Positions 44,805 through 55,800 of a DNA stretch of 64,000 bases are shown here, one piece after another (position 1 is the stretch's first letter; every line of letters begins with the position of its first letter). The notes below the pieces were generated by a model. That model made no database searches, had not been told where the DNA came from, and was given only the letters and a program-made list of their open reading frames with translations. The stretch is from Adiantum capillus-veneris (lineage: Eukaryota > Streptophyta > Polypodiopsida > Polypodiales > Pteridaceae). A program made the translations under genes and the position numbers. The stretch is taken from positions 25,546,396 to 25,610,395 of the forward strand of contig CM043960.1 in assembly GCA_014529385.2 (NCBI GenBank), written 5' to 3'.

Positions 44805-46292
44805 TTACATTGACACTATTTCAACATGACCATCCAACTCTTTGCACAAAATATCTTTTTCCCTACACCGCATCAGCTTACGGCCAGCTAGGAAAAAGAA
44901 AAAATCTGAAAGGTCCCTGTCCATTGACTCTTCAATTATGTCGTGCCACAACTGCAGAAGACTGCATAGCTCCCTTATTGTAACCACCAACATTAGGCCA
45001 TGTTCTTTATCAAACACTTCCACATCCACAGCAGGATTATCTTCCAAACCTACAGAAACCTGGTCCATAGGAATGTACTTACCTGTGAGCATTTGTGATC
45101 GCATATACCAAAAGGAGACTAACAGTGATTGGCTTGCAATCATGTACTTGACAACTAGAGTGTCAAGCGCGACCTTGCACCGTATGCCAATATCGTCCTT
45201 TACATACCATCCTCTGTCAAGAAGTTTGTCACAAGATGACTGCTGAAATGACTTGCACATGAACATAGTTTTCGTAACACGTATATTGTAGTTATGAAAC
45301 AACTCTATGAATAGTGCAATAGAACAAAATTTTGCAATTCTAACCAATTTGGTGGGAATAGAGCTATGTAGAGACCTCTGTATATCTTTGTAGAGCTTAC
45401 TTCGCATTGCCTCCACCATTGTTTCCTCAGGAACTGGCCAGTCCACAGTGTTCCAGTCAGTTGGTAGAGGCACTTTCACCAACATGCCGTTCTTGTTCCC
45501 TAGGCAGAGTTGATAGAAGCATAGAAAAATATTCCTTCATCAGCCAGGCTTTTGCTGGTTCTCCCTGAATATTGTAGAGAACCAATGTGGGCATGAACGA
45601 CAAGGAAGAGGCCTATTATGCACTCCACAGGCTCCCATTGCTCATAAGAAGAGGGATAAACATATGCAAAATATATAACAAGAGTTAAACTAAGAGTATC
45701 AATAAGTGAAAATGACAAATCTAGTGTAGTTGAGATGTGAAGAATGGAGCCATTGCTCATAAGAAGAGGGATAAACATTGCAAAATATATAAGAAAAGTT
45801 AAAATGAAAGTATCAATAAGTGAAATGACAAATCAAATGCAGTTGAGATGTGAAGAATACTTACAATTGCAACGTGGTTGATGTATATCTGACACATTTC
45901 CACCGTTTGCTATCACGTCTTGATGAGTAAACACATGCTGAACAAGAACTTCCTTTATAGATATTTTGCCGATTTCAACTTTGAAATCCAACACTCTGGC
46001 CTTCCATGCTGAGCGATAAACATTGATAGCACTAGACCTCTTGGCTCTTCTTGGTTGAATGAGGACCCATGAACCTTTGTTTATCCTTTGTCCAACCCAT
46101 TGGTTCTCTGCAGTTATTGAAGTTGATATTGTAATTGAGGATATGCTACTACTTGGCCTTCTAGGCAAAGTGCAGGTGTTGCTAGTTGGTGTGAGAGACC
46201 ATAAACACCTAGAGCTTCTTGGGCGGGAAGATGTGGAAGCCGTAGCTCTGAGAGAAAAGCTTTAGTGGAGGGAGATTCACTTTGAAAGCATC
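44805..46292 (-). pseudogene. Unrecognised spliced gene convergent with the fusion gene
   Basis: Exon candidates on the minus strand: about 46168-45864 (NKGSWVLIQPRRAKRSSAIN, RVLDFKVEIGKISIKEVLV) ending in a strong donor ATT/GTAAGT; about 45680-45500 (YEQWEPVECIIGLFLVVHAH, SLADEGIFFYASI); and 45485-44805 (226 codons: LPTDWNTVDWPVPEETMVEA, IALFIELFHNYNIRVTKT, LLQLWHDIIEESMDRDLSDF). The last exon is long, open and ends about 130 bases beyond the (GA)n tract. Joining the last two needs a frame change or another splice site. I recognise no family. The frame quality and position suggest a partner gene of the fusion gene in one repeated unit, but this is inference. Confidence 0.4.
45636..45865. repeat. 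Tandem duplication of about 115 bp in an intron of the convergent gene
   Basis: CATTGCTCATAAGAAGAGGG begins both units (45636 and 45751) and each ends near GATGTGAAGAAT. On the minus strand each unit carries an acceptor-like ATATTTTGCA(T) and a donor-proximal ATTCTTCACATCTCAACT, so the duplication may have changed splicing. Confidence 0.75.
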
Positions 46293-46630
46293 CCAATGGA
46301 GGGAAAGTGCTTTAGAATTCCAGTATCTTGGGCGGGCTTAATGGTCACCCTCCAGTACGTTAATGACCATAAGAGAATATCAGCAGTGGGACCACACATG
46401 CACCTAACAGCTCGGTAAAAGCAAAGAAGTTACGATGCCACAATCCTAGATTCGTGAAAGTTTTTAAAATATTTTCCTATTTCTTGAGTCTTTCCCCGTA
46501 TTTTCCTACGTAACGTAGCCCTCCTGCTCATTGGACGCTCTCTATTTTCTCTCTCTTTCATATGGCCCTCCAAATGACCTCCGAAATTTCCTAATGGTCC
46601 ATCCAAATTTTAGGGGATTGGATTGTTAAT

Positions 46631-46723
46631 AGCATGCGAGGAATGGAAAATTTGGATTTGAGCTCCAATAAGTTCAATGGTTCTATCTCTACACAACTAG
46701 CTAAACTTGTGCAACCTCCATAA
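46631..46723 (+). pseudogene. Leucine-rich-repeat fragment
   Basis: The stretch reads SMRGMENLDLSSNKFNGSI and then STQLAKL, one full plant extracellular LRR unit (LxxLDLSxNxFxGxIP...L). It stops after about 28 codons. It is a relic of an LRR receptor kinase or receptor-like protein gene, possibly carried here by a transposon. Nothing else between 46300 and 47150 is supported. Confidence 0.5.
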
Positions 46724-47151
46724 ACCTGTTGTTCATAGCTTCCTTTGCAAGCTAGCACTAGCTCCAAGTTCTGGAGCTCTCTGTCATGGAAAACAATCCA
46801 GTCATGGGAGTTTTCCCTCCTTCATTCCTACGCAGGTAGATGGACTTGTCCTCCTTTGTCATATTGTAGCTCCAGCTACTCTCCTTTGTCCTATAATAGC
46901 AATGTAGCCACACCTCAATGAAAAATTATGCAGCCAAAGGGAATATATTGACAGGGGCACTAATTGATGTATTCGGCCATACTTTCAAGCTACACTTCGA
47001 ATTAGCTCCGGCACTACTCGCAATTAAGACACCCACAAACACACATGCTTCAAAGGGGATTTTACATGATGTTATTTATCTCTCATGTTGAGATACATGA
47101 ACAAGTTTCATATGTGTATCACAAGTGGAGCCGCCGCCCGTGCTCGACCCC

Positions 47152-47189
47152 CCGGCCCCCCCCCCCCCCCCCCCCCTCTCTCCTCTCTC

Positions 47190-47236
<47 letters not shown>

Positions 47237-47237
47237 T
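47152..47237. repeat. C-run, (CT)n-like and (CA)n compound tract
   Basis: A run of about 20 C broken by GG, then TCTCTCCTCTCC, then about 40 bases of (CA)n, ending TTGTGTTTTTTTT. Confidence 0.9.
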
Positions 47238-47307
47238 GTGTTTTTTTTCAAAACACATGTTGCACTACCCTCACACATGATTAACAATCATTAGATGGGT
47301 TTCCTTT

Positions 47308-47958
47308 TTTTTTGTTGCAAAACTCACAATTGTGAGTAATTTTATTATAATGACACCAAGAGATATACAAATCAGTCTCAAGCTCATTCCAAGCCTCGAG
47401 GGGCAGATGGTTACATCAGGACCTAGCTAGAAGTACGTAGTAACTATTACCAAAAGACCAGCCCTTTACGCAACAAAGCTCGACCGGATGGCGAGGGTCG
47501 CCTAAGCCAATCATCCGAGTTTTGCCTCTTACCTATAACATATATAATCTCGTTCCATTGATGTATAATTTCAGAGAAGCTAGCCACATAGAGGTCGCCA
47601 TCAAACACATGGCCATTCCTGCTTGACCTTCCAGATATTACAAAAGAACAATATCTGACGATTTGAGTACCAATTAGAAGTGCAGGACTTAGAAACTATT
47701 TCACTCCAAGGCACATATCCTTCTTGAAAATCCCTATCTTCCACATTTTTTGTATCCATTTGCACACCTTCCTTGCCATGTCTCTAATTGTCGGGCATTC
47801 CATGAAAAGGTGGGCGAGACCTTCGCTAGCGACTTTGCACTTGATGCATCTATTGGACCCGATAACACGTACCTGAATCTTGATGCATGTTGGCAAAGCC
47901 CCTCCAAAGGACCTTCTATAGAATTACCTTCATAAAACGAGGCCAATGTGGATTCCAA
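47308..47958 (-). pseudogene. LINE 3' end: zf-RVT fragment, untranslated tail and poly(A)
   Basis: Frame 47896-47696 reads RCIKCKVASEGLAHLFMECP and MARKVCKWIQKMWKIG, the zf-RVT block also present at 9350-9480 on the plus strand. Downstream on the minus strand about 350 non-coding bases end in ATTGTGAGTTTTGCAAC followed by about nine A, seen as T's at 47308-47318: a LINE poly(A) end. A related end (ACTATTGTGAGTTTTGAAAAAA) lies at about 8999-9020 on the plus strand. Confidence 0.65.
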
Positions 47959-47959
47959 A

Positions 47960-49129
47960 TGTTCTTAGATGGGTTTCGTATCAAGGATGTAGTGACTCTA
48001 CACCAAATCCGTAGGCCAAGAAGCTCGACATTATTTTAAGGGCTAATTATATCCGAAGTGTGTTGAATTCCTAACTATGTTTTCCATATGGTGGTTTGAG
48101 ACGTGGCATGCGTGCAAAGTAGGCCACTGTGGACCATTAGTTCTCAAAAAGTCTTTGAGAAAGTGCCACTTGGAGGCAAGACATAATTTTTTTTTCTTTT
48201 TAAAGGAAAGAGGGCAAAAGGGAAGAGAGAAAGGGGAGGTGTTCTTAACAAGCTCTAATTCCTTATCTGTTCCTATCTATAGATAATCATTGAAGGCGAT
48301 GGAGTGAGTCAGACCAGCATAGCCTATAGACTCATCTATTATCTATACTAAGGATAATGGGGGAGCGATGGAGAGAGACGGGCGAAGCTCGCCGGCCTTA
48401 CTAGTTATCATAAAGCTTGAGCATGGATGACTTTATTATTATGCAACGTAAGCTCTATAATAAATTTCTCTTCAAAGCATTAAGAAAATATTCTATAGTG
48501 ACTCATAACCTACTTTGTGCTTTACATAAAGAAGCATTTCTAATTCTCTAGCCTATCTCTTTACATCTAAACATTGCCATCGAAAGTGACGAAGTGGGTT
48601 TTGACCAATCCATAGGCTTCTCCAAGCTCTATATTCAATTTATTTTCAAAGTTTTTTTTTGTGTGTGTGTGTGTGGGGAGGGCCAAATTCACACAATTGT
48701 GAATGGAGAGACTTTATATTAACAAGAAAAGAATACAATCGCTCTCAAGCAATACAAGTGCCTCGAGGGCGCAACGATTCCATAAGGGGCTTGAACAATT
48801 TCCAAAGTCGTAAAAAAATATGTCCTGGCTCTCTAACCATTTTCAAATGCACATCGACTTCTCCAATAAAACTATTGAAGTATGCACACTTAAAGTCGGA
48901 AGGGGCACTCTCTAAATATTATTAACATTGACATGTCTATCTTTCAAAAACTATGTGTGGGTTTCTAAGTGAGATACCGCTTGAGAAAGGAAAGGAAAGG
49001 AAAAAGAAAGAATTGTGTGTACATGGCAGGCAAGTGGCAGTGGCATGGGAGATGAAGGGCTCGTAGCATCTTAGGAGAGCACAAGAAGTTTTCGACAGAT
49101 TCTCACAATAATTCCCACATTAGCCTATG
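47960..49129. other. No supported gene
   Basis: Mixed non-coding sequence. Around 48652-48730 a T-run, (GT)n and TTCACACAATTGTGAATGG resemble another minus-strand LINE 3' end. GATGGAG-GAGT and TAGCCTATA words recur near 48300-48370. No frame with a domain is visible. Confidence 0.4.
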
Positions 49130-49386
49130 ACATCATAAACTTCTGCTCAGGGAGGCACGGCATACCTAGCTAGGTACGATTGGGGATAGGGGGCCGCCGG
49201 CCCGCCCACGGCCGGCGCCCCCTGTCCCAATTGTACCTAGCTAGGTATGCCGTCAGGGAGGCACGGCATACCTAGCTAGGTACGATTGGGGACAAGGGGC
49301 CGCCGCCCGTCCGTGCCGCTGGCCCCATGTCCCCAATCGTACCTAGCTAGGTATGCCGTGCCTCCTTGAGCAGAAGCTTATGATGT
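49130..49386. mobile_element. Foldback (MITE-like) element made of two tandem hairpins
   Basis: Two consecutive hairpins share GGGAGGCACGGCATACC, TAGCTAGGTACGATTGGGGA and their reverse complements; the loops are G/C-rich (GGCCGCCGGCCC...). The first spans about 49151-49253, the second about 49255-49366. Outer ends ACATCATAAACTTCTGCTCA (49130) and TGAGCAGAAGCTTATGATGT (to 49386) are inverted repeats enclosing both. TATG at 49126-49129 and 49387-49390 may be a 4-bp target-site duplication. No coding capacity. Confidence 0.75.
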
Positions 49387-49720
49387 TATGCATTGTATGA
49401 AAAACATTGAAAAAGGCTCCCTTTTCCTACATGAGAAAATTTCTAAATCTTCTTGTGTCGAGGTGGCAGGTAGGAACAAGAAAGCCCATGCAAAGACATT
49501 TGCCATGGGAGTAAAGTTACAACCATTCTTAGGACTAGCTCGCGCGCCCCGCCTATCGGCGGGCCTCGATCGCTCTTACCACCTCACTCTGTATGTGTTT
49601 GTGTGTGTGTGCGCATCTTTATACATTTCTCCATGACACACAAACAATCGACACTCACACGATCGACACTTTCTATCTTTGGCCCCTTTAAACTACTCCT
49701 GGTACATTTAACCCCTTTTG

Positions 49721-49722
<2 letters not shown>

Positions 49723-49787
<65 letters not shown>
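49723..49787. repeat. (CA)n-(GA)n compound microsatellite
   Basis: About 16 bases of CA followed by about 48 bases of GA. Region 49391-49722 shows no supported gene. Confidence 0.95.
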
Positions 49788-49789
<2 letters not shown>

Positions 49790-49840
49790 CATAAAATCAC
49801 ATGACTAAAGAGACATATTTTATTGAAAAAACAGTTTACA

Positions 49841-50380
49841 TTATTGCCAAAAAGGCTCAGGAACATATCTGCATAGCACTCTAAGTCGTGCTATTTCAAC
49901 AGGATCAAGATATTGCGTTGGAGCTCTACAAACTTCTTTTAAATCTATTTTTTGAACCCAGCTCAAGTAAATCTTGTAATGACGAATCAACCCAAGCTCT
50001 TGCTTTAAGAGCATGAGCCTAATGTTGGGAAAGAAATAGGGATCAAGCAACTTGATGTAAATCGTGTCCAACTCTTCATCTACATATGACCCCCAAACAG
50101 TGTAGTTTTTCTCACTCAAGTAAATCTTGTAATGACGAATCAACCCAAGCTCTTGCTTTAAGAGCATGAGCCTAATGTTGGGAAAGAAATAGGGATCAAG
50201 CAACTTGATGTAAATCGTGTCCAACTCTTCATCTACATATGACCCCCAAACAGTGTAGTTTTTCTCAATCACTTCCCATGCCCATTGCCATCCCCGTTCA
50301 GCAGGTAACAAATTTTCTTCAAAGGCATCAACAATAATTTTTTTTACACTTGGAAAAATATTCACAATTTCGTGGGTCAT
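49841..50380 (-). CDS. Unknown protein with a perfect internal 51-residue duplication
   Basis: ATG at 50380 (MTHEIVNIFPSVKKIIVDAF) opens a 179-residue frame without interruption. Residues from EKNYTVWGSYVDEELDTIYI through IRHYKIYLS are repeated exactly in tandem, caused by a 153-bp direct duplication at about 49962-50268. The end reads RLRVLCRYVPEPFWQ. No domain is recognised. It is on the same strand as the Helitron proteins and may be a Helitron passenger or an exon of a host gene. The intact frame suggests youth rather than proven function. Confidence 0.4.
   Translation of the reverse strand: MTHEIVNIFPSVKKIIVDAFEENLLPAERGWQWAWEVIEKNYTVWGSYVDEELDTIYIKLLDPYFFPNIRLMLLKQELGLIRHYKIYLSEKNYTVWGSYVDEELDTIYIKLLDPYFFPNIRLMLLKQELGLIRHYKIYLSWVQKIDLKEVCRAPTQYLDPVEIARLRVLCRYVPEPFWQ
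49962..50268. repeat. Tandem duplication, unit 153 bp
   Basis: CTCAAGTAAATCTTGTAATG starts at 49962 and again at 50115; the two units appear identical. The length is a multiple of three, so the frame is kept. Confidence 0.9.
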
Positions 50381-50425
50381 TTAATTGGTTGCAAGAAAAG
50401 AAGACAACAGTAGTACTCAAAGCTT

Positions 50426-50468
<43 letters not shown>

Positions 50469-50598
50469 CAACATGGCCACTTAAACACTTTAAAAAAGTA
50501 TCAACGCAATACGAACACTTCAATTACTAATTGTCATGCCAAAAAGTGTCAAGAGGTTCATTAGGTCAAAGTCTTACAACAATCTCAAATTTTTTTGT

Positions 50599-51021
50599 TT
50601 ACAACGACTCATATTCTACTCTATAACTGGACGAATGAGGATCACTCCAATATATCGCATTGTTAAACTTCACAATTAATTTCAAAATTGCAAACTCTTC
50701 ATCCGAAATGTAAGATTTGTGATTGTGATATATCTTTCGCAACTGAATATCACAACCACAAACATTGACATAATAAATATCAACCATATGTAGTTCTCGT
50801 AGGACTCTCATCAATTTTATTTCGCTCAATATTTGTGACACTTTACATAGTGTAATGCTTAATTGTCCACAATTTCCATACCACCCATCAGCATATGAAT
50901 ACACCCAATGATGCCACCAACACCATGTACCATATCTTTGACAAATGTACTCTTCCTTAACTTTCAAATATATAATTATCCTTATATGTATTGGGAGAAT
51001 AGCCAGTACATCATGACCCAT
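50599..51021 (-). CDS. Unknown 140-residue frame
   Basis: ATG 51021 (MGHDVLAILPIHIRIIIYLK) follows TAGGTTAAC. The frame is rich in Tyr, Ile, Cys and Trp (QRYGTWCWWHHWVYSYADGW, then ISDEEFAILKLIVKFNNAIY) and ends at 50599. No family is recognised. It lies between two other minus-strand frames below the Helitron helicase. A (GA)n tract (50430-50463) separates it from the next frame. It may be an exon or a captured fragment. Confidence 0.35.
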   Translation of the reverse strand: MGHDVLAILPIHIRIIIYLKVKEEYICQRYGTWCWWHHWVYSYADGWYGNCGQLSITLCKVSQILSEIKLMRVLRELHMVDIYYVNVCGCDIQLRKIYHNHKSYISDEEFAILKLIVKFNNAIYWSDPHSSSYRVEYESL

Positions 51022-51055
51022 GTTAACCTACATTAGCAATTCACAAATCTCTCCC

Positions 51056-51076
51056 TCTCTCTCTCTCTCTCTCTCC

Positions 51077-51138
<62 letters not shown>
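51056..51138. repeat. (CT)n-(CA)n compound microsatellite
   Basis: About 30 bases of interrupted CT then about 52 bases of CA. From 51139 to 52080 only a possible exon (DKEWHDTSWFRTPSMMYLLI, minus strand 51888-51822, flanked by TCTGCT/CAG-like acceptor and GAG/GTATGT donor) and a (GA)n tract at 52001-52025 are seen. Confidence 0.85.
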
Positions 51139-51139
<1 letters not shown>

Positions 51140-52089
51140 TAACCTATGTAGTAGATAAAAACCCACTTCAATAAGCCAACATCGGGGCTTCAATAAAAAA
51201 ATATGGTACTTCGAATACATAAACAATGGATCAAAGTGTTCGATCATCTAGAGAAGTTGAGCCTACGACACACTCTACTTGGAACTCTCAAGATCCAAGG
51301 TCCGACATGTCGAACACTACGACCGAGGCGTCGAGGTGATTCACCCAAAGAATAGATTCTAAACATCCATTCATTCACTCCATAGGGACCGTATGAAAAG
51401 TTACAATTGAGAGGATGTTGCATACCTAACTCTCATACAGTGATTCACATATCATCTATATCAAACTCTATGTGATAATAACCTACAACACTTCTAAAAT
51501 ATCGTGCTTCATATAATGCCAAGACAGAATGTCTGCAATAATATTGAAGCCTGTAATCAATATAACAACCAACCATTCAGACATAAAAAGTAACAACACA
51601 TTTAACGTCATATGGATTCAAGTTCAAGCTATATGCACCGAAGGATCTCAAAATCCTCGACAATACAAATAATATCCTTAGTATGTGCATGACCCCTCCA
51701 CAATGGAGGATCTAGAAAAAATGTTACACGTGTAAACATACAAAATAAAGGCCAAAAATTTCTCATTCATGGTAAAAGTAAGTAACATAGATAAGATTTT
51801 ACATTTACATACCTCTAATATAAGTAGGTACATCATTGAGGGTGTACGAAACCATGATGTGTCGTGCCATTCTTTATCTGCTCTAACATAACAGATTTGG
51901 AAGTTTAAGAGGAACAAATATGAAATAGAATAAAGAAGACTTTGATGATCATGCCGTAGAGAATCATGTCCTTCTTTCTTTTGTTTTAGTGAAGGATTTA
52001 AGAGAGAGAGAGAGAGAGAGAGAGAGGAATGAAAGAAATTCAAAAGACTTTGAAATTTCACAACTTCACAAAGAGACAATACAAAACAG

Positions 52090-52724
52090 TTATTCAAAGT
52101 GTAGCCTTCGAGAGACCACATTAGGGATTCTATAAGTCCAAGGACCTATGTTGTATACATTTTGTAAGATACGGGGTGGTGTTCCAACTTGAGTAAATAT
52201 CCTCAATCGATATGGTGTAGTGCGGTCTCCAGCAACCCCCACCTGTTGTGCATTGACTGGCCTCTCGTCACTCACAAACCAAATATTAACTTGAATTTGA
52301 TGATGCTCGTGGTTCGAAGAAAAGGAAACATGGTAGTATCCAAGAACTTCCATGGACATATCTCTACCTAAGTATAGCATTTCATAAACACCTACGATGA
52401 TAAAACCTCGATGGGAGTGATCTCTGCAAAGGCATTCATGAATTATGTAGATCAATAAAAGCTTAAAACTACAAATATACCATATATAAAAACTCTTACA
52501 ATATAATATGAGTTTGATCAAATAAGATCACCAAAAACATAGCAGGAACTCTTTCCCTCCATTGCGGTGGATCTTCAACAGAGTAAGTCAGTGTATAAGC
52601 CAATCTTCTCAAGAAAATAATAGGTCAAGTTAATAAATAAACTAATTCAAAAAAGAAGATAAATACCTCGAATGAATTCAATGATGTGACCCACTACATA
52701 GGAGGCACTGCGTCGAGGATCCAT
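52090..52724 (-). CDS. Unknown spliced gene just below the Helitron helicase
   Basis: Exon 1 starts at ATG 52724 (MDPRRSASYVVGHIIEFI) and ends at R/GTATTT near 52668. Exon 2 (about 52608-52535) reads RLAYTLTYSVEDPPQWRERV and ends at TTG/GTGATC. Exon 3 (about 52440-52090) reads HSHRGFIIVGVYEMLYLGRD, GYYHVSFSSNHEHHQIQVNI and ends in RRLHFE. The exon boundaries are inferred from frame and splice motifs. Together they give a protein of roughly 150-160 residues with no family I recognise. It starts about 100 bases below the helicase stop and shares its strand, so it may travel with the Helitron. Confidence 0.4.
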
Positions 52725-52821
52725 TTGTGGGCAATACTTTGATCTAAGAGATATAAATAAAATTTAACATCAAGTGTGTCTGACTTTAAGTGAGAGCCAC
52801 AATGTCAATTTGAACTTGTTG

Positions 52822-55800
52822 TTATGAGCTCGCTAGTTGTAATACTTCCTTGAATACAATGTTTGGAGTGTAGTAACACTTTGCTTGAGTGTTTTCAATA
52901 TTGACAACAATCCTCATAGAAGCTGCACTTCGTACACGTGACATTGCAACATACAACTGTCCATGAGAGAAGATCGATGATGCAAGATATAGACCAAGAA
53001 TTCCAAGTGTTTGTCCTTGTGCTTTGTTGATAGTCATCCCAAAAGCAAGCCTGATTGGAAATTGACGATGCTTCATTTGAAATGGAAGCCCCTGATGGCT
53101 TCCAATAATAAAGTCAATCCTTGGAAGAAAAACTCTCTCTCCAATATTTGATCCTATAACTATCTCTGCCTCAATTACCTCATGATGAAATTGCTTGCAT
53201 ATCAATCTAGTTCCGTTGCATAATCCACGTCTTGGATCCAAATTTCGCAGCAACATGATAGGAGCATTTTCTTTCAAGACTAAAGCATGAGGTGGAAAAC
53301 CACCACCAAGAGTAAGGCTATTCAAATATTCAATTGTGTACAAATGTGTGTTTTCCTCTGACATACAAATTGAATCTGCACTCAGATACTCTTTGTAATC
53401 TCCATGCATTCTTTGCAATGCATAGTCATTAATTAAATCCACCTCTTTATTCCGTGGAGCAAGTATTGCTCGATCTCTGAAAAAACTTGCATGATCTTGC
53501 AAATGACACAAATATCCATATATAAAGCTTAGAAGATCTGCCAAACTATTTCCTGGAAGCATCATGTGCGAAGGTATTTTGACTCTGTCTAAGTCTCCTC
53601 CATCATCCATAACCCCATTGCCAATATCAAGCACCCAACGGAAAAAACTTTGTTGAAGTGAATTTGAACCGCAATCAACTATACACATATTTTTGGTAAG
53701 CCTCAGTACCTTCGTGTATTTCCATATGTGAGAATGACACAACGAAGCATTTACAATGTCTGTATGACTACCTTTTGGTAAAACAGGTAGTATTTGTCGA
53801 AAGTCATCTCCAAGCAAAATGACTTTTCCACCAAACAGAGTATCTCGCTGCATAATATCTCTTAAAGTTCTGTCCACTGCTTCAAACGCATAGCGATGTG
53901 TCATGGGAGCTTCATCCCATATAAGTAAAGCTGCATTCCTTAGAAGTTCTGCTAGTTGACTATTTACCTTTATATTGCAAGTTGCTTCAGAGTGGAGCTC
54001 CAAAGGTATCTTTAACCTAGAATGAGGAGTTCTTCCATTACTCAAAAGCAAAGCTGCAATACCCGAGGATGCACATGCAAGAGCAACTCTACAACTTCCT
54101 CGCACTCGTGAAAGAAGTGCATTATATAAGTAAGTTTTTCCTGAGCCACCAGGACCATCTCGGAAAAATACCTTCCCTGAATGTGTGTCAACAGCTTGTA
54201 GCACTTGGTGATAAGCATCTCGCTGATCCTCATTTAAGGAAGTCTCCATACAATCTGCTATACTACATTGTTCATCAACATTGAACATTGTTTCTTCAGC
54301 CATAGCACCATTTTCACTTAAGGATACCAATGTTGAGTCTATTGTTGCAGGCAACATATAATCGCAAAGCCTCTTGCCATTTGGCATATCGAATTTTGCC
54401 AATCCTTAGGGCATAATGTCCTCACGAAATTCAGTACAAAACCTGTCCCAAAGAGCATCCGGATGAAGTGGCTCACAAAAGACTAATATGATTGCAAATA
54501 GTTGTCTCAACTGCATTCCATTTTGAAAAAAATATGCCTCTTGGAGGCAAATTGACCATTCTTCATCATCTTGCAATAATCCTCTAGCTATGCATGCCTC
54601 CTTGTATGTATCATAGATGTGACCATCATACATACGCAAGTCTTCAAAACACTTACATCCCTTGCAAATATTAAGAAGCATTCGTAGGTAATAAACCTCA
54701 CCAGTTGTAGGGACAATATTATACATTCTTCCAATAGAAACACCCTGTTGTCGTGGAGACCAGGCCTTTCGACTTTTATTCCATACCCAACCATTTGGAA
54801 AGTCAGTATATGTGAAGCTATTTGCTTCAGGATAGTTTTGATTTACAACAAACCATTCTGTTAAGGTAGTTTTTCTATTTTGCTCATTATCTAGTAAATG
54901 TGATACATCATCACCATCTTGAAATGTAACCATACTCTGCAATGGAAGGTGTACTTGCAATCGTTGAATAGCTGGCCTTTCACTATGCATGTTGAAGCCA
55001 AATATTCTCCACATAGCCTCAGATGCAGAAACATAACGTGCATTGAGATAACTCTTGATCTCATTAGTCGCTCCTTCACCATCTTGAAGGACAACAGTGG
55101 CTCGATCATGTCCCTTGTAGACATACTTATAAAGATATTTCACGGCAGTGACAGTTGAGCAAATCTCCACATTAATATGGGCTTGGTATCTTAGTGATAA
55201 GACAGGGCTGTAACGAACAACCCAACGATTATCTAAATTGTAATTTTTAGACGTAACAAACCTTCCATCATCTCTTCTCATATACACAGGATATCCACTT
55301 TCATTTACATTTGTAGACGTAGAAAATGTTCGTGGAAACTTGAATCTACACTTACCATCAACCATACATGGATAACTTGGGTTCAAAGGACCACATGGCC
55401 CATGAACATTACAACGACTCACTACATCAAATAATTCTGGAAAAACATTCTTGTCAGGGAGCTCTGCACAAACCAACTTGTCATAGTGTAATGTATCTGT
55501 GGGTTTATATTCGGATGCAAGTATCAACAATATATGTGCATGAGTAAGACCTCTCTTCTGAAACTCAATCACTGAAACATGTCCAATCACCTCCCCAAAT
55601 ACGGCTTGCTTGATAAGTAAATGCATCATATCTTGGAACTTCTGATAAAACACTCGTATAGTCACATCAGGACGGTCAACAACACTTTGTCCAGGTAGTA
55701 ATGCATCATCTAGTTCCTTCCATCGTGGATTACATGTGAATGTGATGAAGAGATCCGGTTTACCCCTACTACGAACAATTGCCATTGCATCTTGAAATAG

